From: Pseudoalteromonas sp. Z1A8
GTDB taxonomy: Bacteria; Pseudomonadota; Gammaproteobacteria; Enterobacterales; Alteromonadaceae
Assembly (NCBI RefSeq): GCF_011378855.1
Contig: NZ_WTLB01000004.1
Coordinates: 42,452-106,451, forward strand
Direction: 5' to 3'
Length of the DNA: 64,000 nucleotides
Of this stretch, positions 60,137-64,000 are shown piece by piece. Position 1 is the first letter of the stretch, and the number at the start of each line of letters is the position of its first letter. A program made the translations under genes and the position numbers. A model generated the notes under the pieces. The model was not told the origin of the DNA, ran no database searches, and saw only the letters and a list, made by a program, of their open reading frames with translations.

Positions 60137-61144
60137 TTATTCTGGTACAAAGCTCAATGCTTTATCCATTACCGTTAAATCGGCCTGCTTACCATGGCCA
60201 CTTTCAGAAAGGTGACGTCTAAAACCACGTGCGCCAGGTTGCCCCTGAAAAATACCGAGCATGTGTCGAGCTATATGCCAAAAATTAGCACCTAAGCGCA
60301 TTTCTTCTTCAATGTAGCTGTACATTGAGCGTACTACATCATGGCGAGATTGTGTGTTTGCAGCATCACCATAAATTTTTTCATCAACGTCATTAAGCAT
60401 AAATGGATTACTGTAAGCTTCACGGCCAATCATTACACCATCGATATGCTGTAAATGTTCTAGGCTCTGCTCAATTGTTTTAACACCGCCATTTAAGCTT
60501 AAATCGAGTTGCGGATAGTCTTTTTTAAGTTGGTAAACACGAGGGTAATCAAGCGGTGGAACTTCACGGTTTTCTTTTGGGCTTAAGCCATTGAGCCATG
60601 CTTTACGAGCATGAATAATAAAGTCATCACACCCTACCTTATGAGACGCCTCAATAAGTGCACATAAAAACTCATACGAATCTTGCTCATCAATACCAAT
60701 GCGCGTTTTAACGGTAACCGGAATGCTTACTTCGCTTTTCATTGCTGCAACACAGTCAGCAACTAACTGAGGTTCAGCCATTAAGCATGCGCCAAATCGG
60801 CCATTTTGAACTCGGTCTGACGGGCAACCTACATTTAAATTTATTTCGTCATAGCCACGCTCACCTGCGAGCTTTGCACATTGCGCAAGCGCTTTAGGAT
60901 CAGAGCCACCAAGTTGTAGCGCAACGGGGCCTTCGTGTTTATTAAAATGTAAGTAGTCGCCTCGACCAAATAAAATAGCCCCTGTGGTTATCATTTCAGT
61001 ATAAAGCACAGTATGTTTAGTCATTTTGCGATGAAAAGTACGACAATGGCGATCGGTCCAATCAAGCATTGGGGCCACAGAAAAGCGTCTATCCAAAGTA
61101 CATTTATTCAAAGCAAACCTCAGGGTATTAAAGTTATTAAGCAC
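60137..61144 (-). CDS. dusA: tRNA-dihydrouridine synthase A
   Basis: FMN enzyme that reduces U20/U20a in tRNA. 335 residues. [15 protein letters not shown] near the N-terminus, the catalytic-Cys loop [19 protein letters not shown] and the motif NGGVKT are DusA signatures. Confidence 0.96.
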   Translation of the reverse strand: MLNNFNTLRFALNKCTLDRRFSVAPMLDWTDRHCRTFHRKMTKHTVLYTEMITTGAILFGRGDYLHFNKHEGPVALQLGGSDPKALAQCAKLAGERGYDEINLNVGCPSDRVQNGRFGACLMAEPQLVADCVAAMKSEVSIPVTVKTRIGIDEQDSYEFLCALIEASHKVGCDDFIIHARKAWLNGLSPKENREVPPLDYPRVYQLKKDYPQLDLSLNGGVKTIEQSLEHLQHIDGVMIGREAYSNPFMLNDVDEKIYGDAANTQSRHDVVRSMYSYIEEEMRLGANFWHIARHMLGIFQGQPGARGFRRHLSESGHGKQADLTVMDKALSFVPE

Positions 61145-61192
61145 AGCTTAAAAGGCGCTGCATTTTACACAAAAGCCTAACGGGCATCAATG

Positions 61193-61813
61193 TTAAGAGA
61201 ACACCTGCAAGCCAAAATAATGGGCTATGCCATTTAAAATATTAGTTACTGCAACAGAGCTTAAAATAAGCCCCATTATTCTACTTATTATACTTGCGCC
61301 ACTGTCACCAATTAATTTATGTACATGCGTTGCAAGGAGTAATAAAACCAGCACAACTGCTAATACAGCGAGCATCATAGAAGACGTTAATAATTGCTCC
61401 ACCCATGTATATTCCTCATTACGAGTCATTAACACAGCACCTAACATGGCACCCGGGCTCGCAATAGACGGAATAGCCAGAGGAAAAATGGCAGTCTCCA
61501 TGCTGTCGCGTACACTGTTAATTTCGGCCTCTGGCTTGCTTTCACCAAATATCATTGAAAGCGCAAAAATAAGTAATATGATACCGCCAGCTATTTGAAA
61601 AGCAGAAAGTGGTATTTCAATTGCGTTAAGTAATTGCTCCCCTGCGAGAACAAAAAACAAGAGCACTAATGCAGATACACCTACCGCTTTAAATATAACT
61701 TTGCGCTTAAACTTTTCATCCTCACCACGCGTAACTGCAATAAATACAGGTACAGTGCCAATGGGATCAATAACTGCAAAAAAGAAAATAAATATAGCTA
61801 ACAGTTCATGCAT
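61193..61813 (-). CDS. MarC family integral membrane protein
   Basis: 206 residues from ATG 61813 (MHELLAIFIFFFAVIDPIGTVP), with six membrane segments and the repeated DPIGTVPVF / PLAIPSIASPGAM motifs. The longer open frame to 61939 overlaps zur and is not used. Function unknown despite the name; not shown to give resistance. Confidence 0.88.
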   Translation of the reverse strand: MHELLAIFIFFFAVIDPIGTVPVFIAVTRGEDEKFKRKVIFKAVGVSALVLLFFVLAGEQLLNAIEIPLSAFQIAGGIILLIFALSMIFGESKPEAEINSVRDSMETAIFPLAIPSIASPGAMLGAVLMTRNEEYTWVEQLLTSSMMLAVLAVVLVLLLLATHVHKLIGDSGASIISRIMGLILSSVAVTNILNGIAHYFGLQVFS

Positions 61814-61905
61814 TACCGGGTTTCCTAGGTAAAAAGCGTTTAATAAAAACGCTGCAACTACAACACAGTATGTTAGTATATCACGGCAGCATAAGGATAA
61901 GAGTA

Positions 61906-62346
61906 ATGATGAATATAGAATCACTCGTAAGTAAAGCAAAACAAGTTTGTGACAACCGTGGTGCGCGTTTTACGCCAATCCGCGAGAAAGTATTTCGCCT
62001 GCTAGCCAGTGCACAAGGTGGTGTTGGTGCATACGATTTGCTTGAGCAATTAAAAGTAACTGAAACAGGTGCTAAACCTGCAACTATTTATCGTGCATTA
62101 GACTTTTTAGCTGAACTAGGTTTTATTCATAAAATTGAAAGCACAAATGCATTTATGCTGTGCCATCACTTTGATCATATACACCCAGTACAATTATTAA
62201 TTTGCGATACCTGTGGTTTTGTAAAAGAGTTACATTCGACCGTTATCTCTCATGAGCTAAATAACTTAGCAGCTGAAGGTGGTTTTGTTGTTTCTGGGCA
62301 AACAATAGAAGCACATGGTAAATGTGAGTCTTGCAGAGCATCATAA
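61906..62346 (+). CDS. zur: Zinc uptake regulator Zur (Fur family)
   Basis: 146 residues from ATG 61906, eight bases after AAGGA. Winged helix (about 15-80, with ATIYRALDFL), metal-site CHHFDHIHP, and two Cys pairs (CDTC, CESC) for structural zinc. The absence of Fur HHDH-type spacing and presence of these motifs favour Zur. Targets are not visible here. Confidence 0.9.
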   Translation: MMNIESLVSKAKQVCDNRGARFTPIREKVFRLLASAQGGVGAYDLLEQLKVTETGAKPATIYRALDFLAELGFIHKIESTNAFMLCHHFDHIHPVQLLICDTCGFVKELHSTVISHELNNLAAEGGFVVSGQTIEAHGKCESCRAS

Positions 62347-62421
62347 TTCCCCGAAGTTATCCTTAGTGGCTATACTCACACTATATAGCCATTTCTTAGC
62401 ACCAATTTAAGAGTACCCACT

Positions 62422-62889
62422 ATGAATGTAGAGTTCATCAATCCGTTTTTATCGTCTTTAATTAATGTTTTAAGCACTATGGCTCAAACTCAATTAAAAC
62501 CAGGTAAACCACGCATTAAAACTGATGAAATAGCCTGTGGTGATGTATCCGGTCTGATTGGTATGGTTGGCCCGCAAACTCGTGGATCGTTTTCAATTAC
62601 GTTTGATGAAGAGTTAGCGTTAACCATTATGGAACGTATGCTTGGCGAACGTCCCGACACTATAGACGAAGAAGTAACTGACATGGTGGGTGAAATTACC
62701 AACATGGTCACTGGCGGCGCTAAAAACTTACTAGGCGAAAAAGGGTTTGATTTTGATATGGCTACACCTATTGTTGTATCAGGTAAAGGTCATACAATTA
62801 CTCATAAAAGCCAAGGTAAAAAAATCATCATGCCATTTAGCTGTGATGCAGGTAATGCAAATATTGAAGTTAGTTTCGATAAATTATGA
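62422..62889 (+). CDS. Chemotaxis phosphatase CheX-like protein
   Basis: 155 residues. CheX/CheC-type motif E91-I-T-N94 within [15 protein letters not shown], the catalytic ExxN of CheY-P phosphatases. Isolated from other chemotaxis genes, so its target response regulator is unknown. Overlaps yjbQ by 4 bp (ATGA). Confidence 0.85.
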   Translation: MNVEFINPFLSSLINVLSTMAQTQLKPGKPRIKTDEIACGDVSGLIGMVGPQTRGSFSITFDEELALTIMERMLGERPDTIDEEVTDMVGEITNMVTGGAKNLLGEKGFDFDMATPIVVSGKGHTITHKSQGKKIIMPFSCDAGNANIEVSFDKL

Positions 62890-63314
62890 GTTGGCAGCAA
62901 AAACAAATTACATTAAAACCCCGCACTCGGGGTTTTCATTTAATTGACGACGAAATACTGTCTCAGCTCCATGAAGTTACCAATTATAAGGTGGGTTTAC
63001 TGCATCTTTTTATTCAGCATACTTCAGCGAGCCTTACTATAAACGAGAATGCAGATCCCACTGTTCGTATGGACATGGAAAGCCATTTCAATAAATTTGT
63101 TCCTGAACGTCAGCCTTATTATCGTCACGATTATGAAGGTGACGACGATATGCCGGCACATATTAAAACCAGCACATTAGGCTGCGAGTTAAGTATTCCT
63201 ATCTCAAATGGCTATTTAGCGCTAGGTACATGGCAAGGTATTTACTTGGGTGAGCATCGTGACTCTGGTGGCTCAAGACGAATTATAGCAACCATTCAGG
63301 GCGAGCTGTTTTAG
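62886..63314 (+). CDS. yjbQ: YjbQ family protein (UPF0047, thiamine-phosphate synthase-like)
   Basis: 142 residues, with [10 protein letters not shown], the [23 protein letters not shown] block and [18 protein letters not shown]. Members show weak secondary thiamine-phosphate synthase activity; physiological role unclear. Coupled to cheX. A perfect hairpin lies in its first 20 codons. Confidence 0.9.
   Translation: MSWQQKQITLKPRTRGFHLIDDEILSQLHEVTNYKVGLLHLFIQHTSASLTINENADPTVRMDMESHFNKFVPERQPYYRHDYEGDDDMPAHIKTSTLGCELSIPISNGYLALGTWQGIYLGEHRDSGGSRRIIATIQGELF
62915..62936 (+). terminator. Terminator-like hairpin inside the yjbQ start
   Basis: AAAACCCCG and CGGGGTTTT, 9 bp perfect, tetraloop CACT, followed by CATTT. 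It lies 26 bases past the cheX stop and encodes part of conserved KPRTRGF, so it may be coincidental or an attenuator. Confidence 0.45.
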
Positions 63315-63555
63315 AAAACGTTTCTAATGCTTAAAAGTATTAACCCCTACTTCACTCCAGCTATTTATCCATAACTTCAAAGTACAAAACCTTTCTTGTA
63401 GGCGAAAAATCTTACGTCCGCGAAGCGATAGCTTTTAACATCTAAAACTTCAATGCTGAATATTACACATAGAATAAAGTAGATAAGAGAGATTTGAGAT
63501 TATAATTTTGTTTATGATTTTTAATACAGAAAATTTTGAAAGGATATAAAAAGAT

Positions 63556-63631
63556 TGGAGCGGTACACGAGGCTCGAACTCGTGACCTCGACCTTGGCAA
63601 GGTCGCGCTCTACCAACTGAGCTAGTACCGC
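63556..63631 (-). tRNA. tRNA-Gly (GCC), copy 1
   Basis: 76 bases including encoded CCA: GCGGTACTAGCTCAG at the 5' end, anticodon loop CTTGCCA, TTCGAGCC T-arm and acceptor GTACCGC-TCCA. Identical to copies 2 and 3. Confidence 0.97.
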
Positions 63632-63662
63632 ATTTTTACTTCTTCAGTTATTTTACGTTGGT

Positions 63663-63708
63663 GCGCGACAGGTCGCGTTCAACATTCTAGCAACTGAGCT
63701 AGTACCGC
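63663..63708 (-). pseudogene. Degenerate tRNA-Gly 5' half in spacer
   Basis: Minus strand: GCGGTACTAGCTCAGTTG is intact (acceptor and D arm), then diverges to CTAGAATGTTGAACGCGACCTGTCGCG. No anticodon or T arm. Confidence 0.8.
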
Positions 63709-63751
63709 ATTTTACTTCTTTTAATCACTACAATTTCTTTTGGTCAGAAAT

Positions 63752-63827
63752 TGGAGCGGTACACGAGGCTCGAACTCGTGACCTCGACCTTGGCAAGGTC
63801 GCGCTCTACCAACTGAGCTAGTACCGC
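63752..63827 (-). tRNA. tRNA-Gly (GCC), copy 2
   Basis: 76 bases, same sequence as the other copies, with GCC anticodon and encoded CCA. Confidence 0.97.
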
Positions 63828-63850
63828 ATTTTTCAGTTATTTTATTGATG

Positions 63851-63890
63851 TGCAATAAATTGCGTTCAACATCCTAGCAACTGAGCTAGC
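63851..63890 (-). pseudogene. Degenerate tRNA-Gly 5' fragment in spacer
   Basis: Minus strand GCTAGCTCAGTTGCTAGGATGTTGAACGCA; the acceptor 5' strand is lost, only the D-arm-like core and the same downstream block as in the other spacer remain. Confidence 0.72.
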
Positions 63891-63923
63891 TTTTATTCAC
63901 TACAATTTCTTTTGGTTAGAAAT

Positions 63924-63999
63924 TGGAGCGGTACACGAGGCTCGAACTCGTGACCTCGACCTTGGCAAGGTCGCGCTCTACCAACTGAGCTAGTACCGC
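63924..63999 (-). tRNA. tRNA-Gly (GCC), copy 3
   Basis: 76 bases, same sequence; its 5' end lies one base from the window edge, so the array probably continues. Confidence 0.97.
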
Positions 64000-64000
64000 A

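Noticed and set aside
61814..61905. Possible Zur box TATGTTAGTATATCAC upstream of zur
   Set aside because: Symmetry is poor compared with the known Zur palindrome; kept out of the features.

Overview
The window looks like chromosome of a marine gammaproteobacterium, most likely Pseudoalteromonas. This rests on overall AT-richness, protein-level resemblance to Alteromonadales, and gene orders shared with E. coli (dcw cluster, yraL-P, mla, yrbG-kdsD-kdsC-lptCAB-rpoN-hpf-ptsN-rapZ-npr). It is mostly core genome, with one small accessory patch at about 19.4-22.3 kb.

Layout. 1-9.6 kb (minus): division and cell-wall (dcw) cluster mraZ-rsmH-ftsL-ftsI-murE-murF-mraY-murD-ftsW, with most neighbours overlapping by a few bases, read from a promoter that carries five 10-bp-phased MraZ-type boxes. 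10.0-13 kb: a yqjD/yqjE/yqjK-like membrane operon (plus) facing a glutathionyl-hydroquinone reductase and a pirin (minus). 13.1-19.4 kb: a sensor GGDEF/EAL protein, a LysR regulator, a YihY/BrkB membrane protein and an MscS channel. 19.4-22.3 kb: accessory patch with an imperfect 120-bp direct repeat, a lone GHKL-ATPase/PD-(D/E)XK-nuclease-like gene (candidate defence gene) and an IS66 transposase remnant, bordered by the RNase P RNA gene.

22.3-38.4 kb: rsmI, lpoA-yraN-diaA-dolP, sspAB, the cytochrome bc1 operon petABC, rplM-rpsI, zapE, zapG, degQ-degS, and a MITE-like element before murA. 38.4-46.4 kb: outer-membrane lipid maintenance. mlaFEDCB-ibaG-murA runs leftward; yrbG, kdsD, kdsC and lptCAB run rightward, making Kdo precursor and exporting LPS. 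46.4-52 kb: rpoN with hpf, ptsN, rapZ and the NPr gene (sigma-54/nitrogen PTS block), then mgtE and a thioredoxin-like gene. 52.2-63.3 kb: ygiQ, a SRPBCC/TIGR03899-like pair, a copper-chaperone/DUF2333/outer-membrane-protein operon, a pspA-pspC operon behind a likely sigma-54 promoter, dusA, marC, zur, cheX and yjbQ. 63.5-64 kb: three identical tRNA-Gly(GCC) genes (minus), separated by spacers holding decayed tRNA-Gly 5' halves; the array probably continues past the window.

Together the genes cover envelope building and quality control: peptidoglycan precursors and synthases (mur, ftsI, ftsW, LpoA), LPS export (Lpt), phospholipid retrograde transport (Mla), proteolytic stress sensing (DegQ, DegS) and inner-membrane stress (Psp). 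The least explained parts are the GHKL-nuclease patch, the repeats around it, the MITE-like element, the terminator-like hairpin inside yjbQ and the tRNA-derived spacers.
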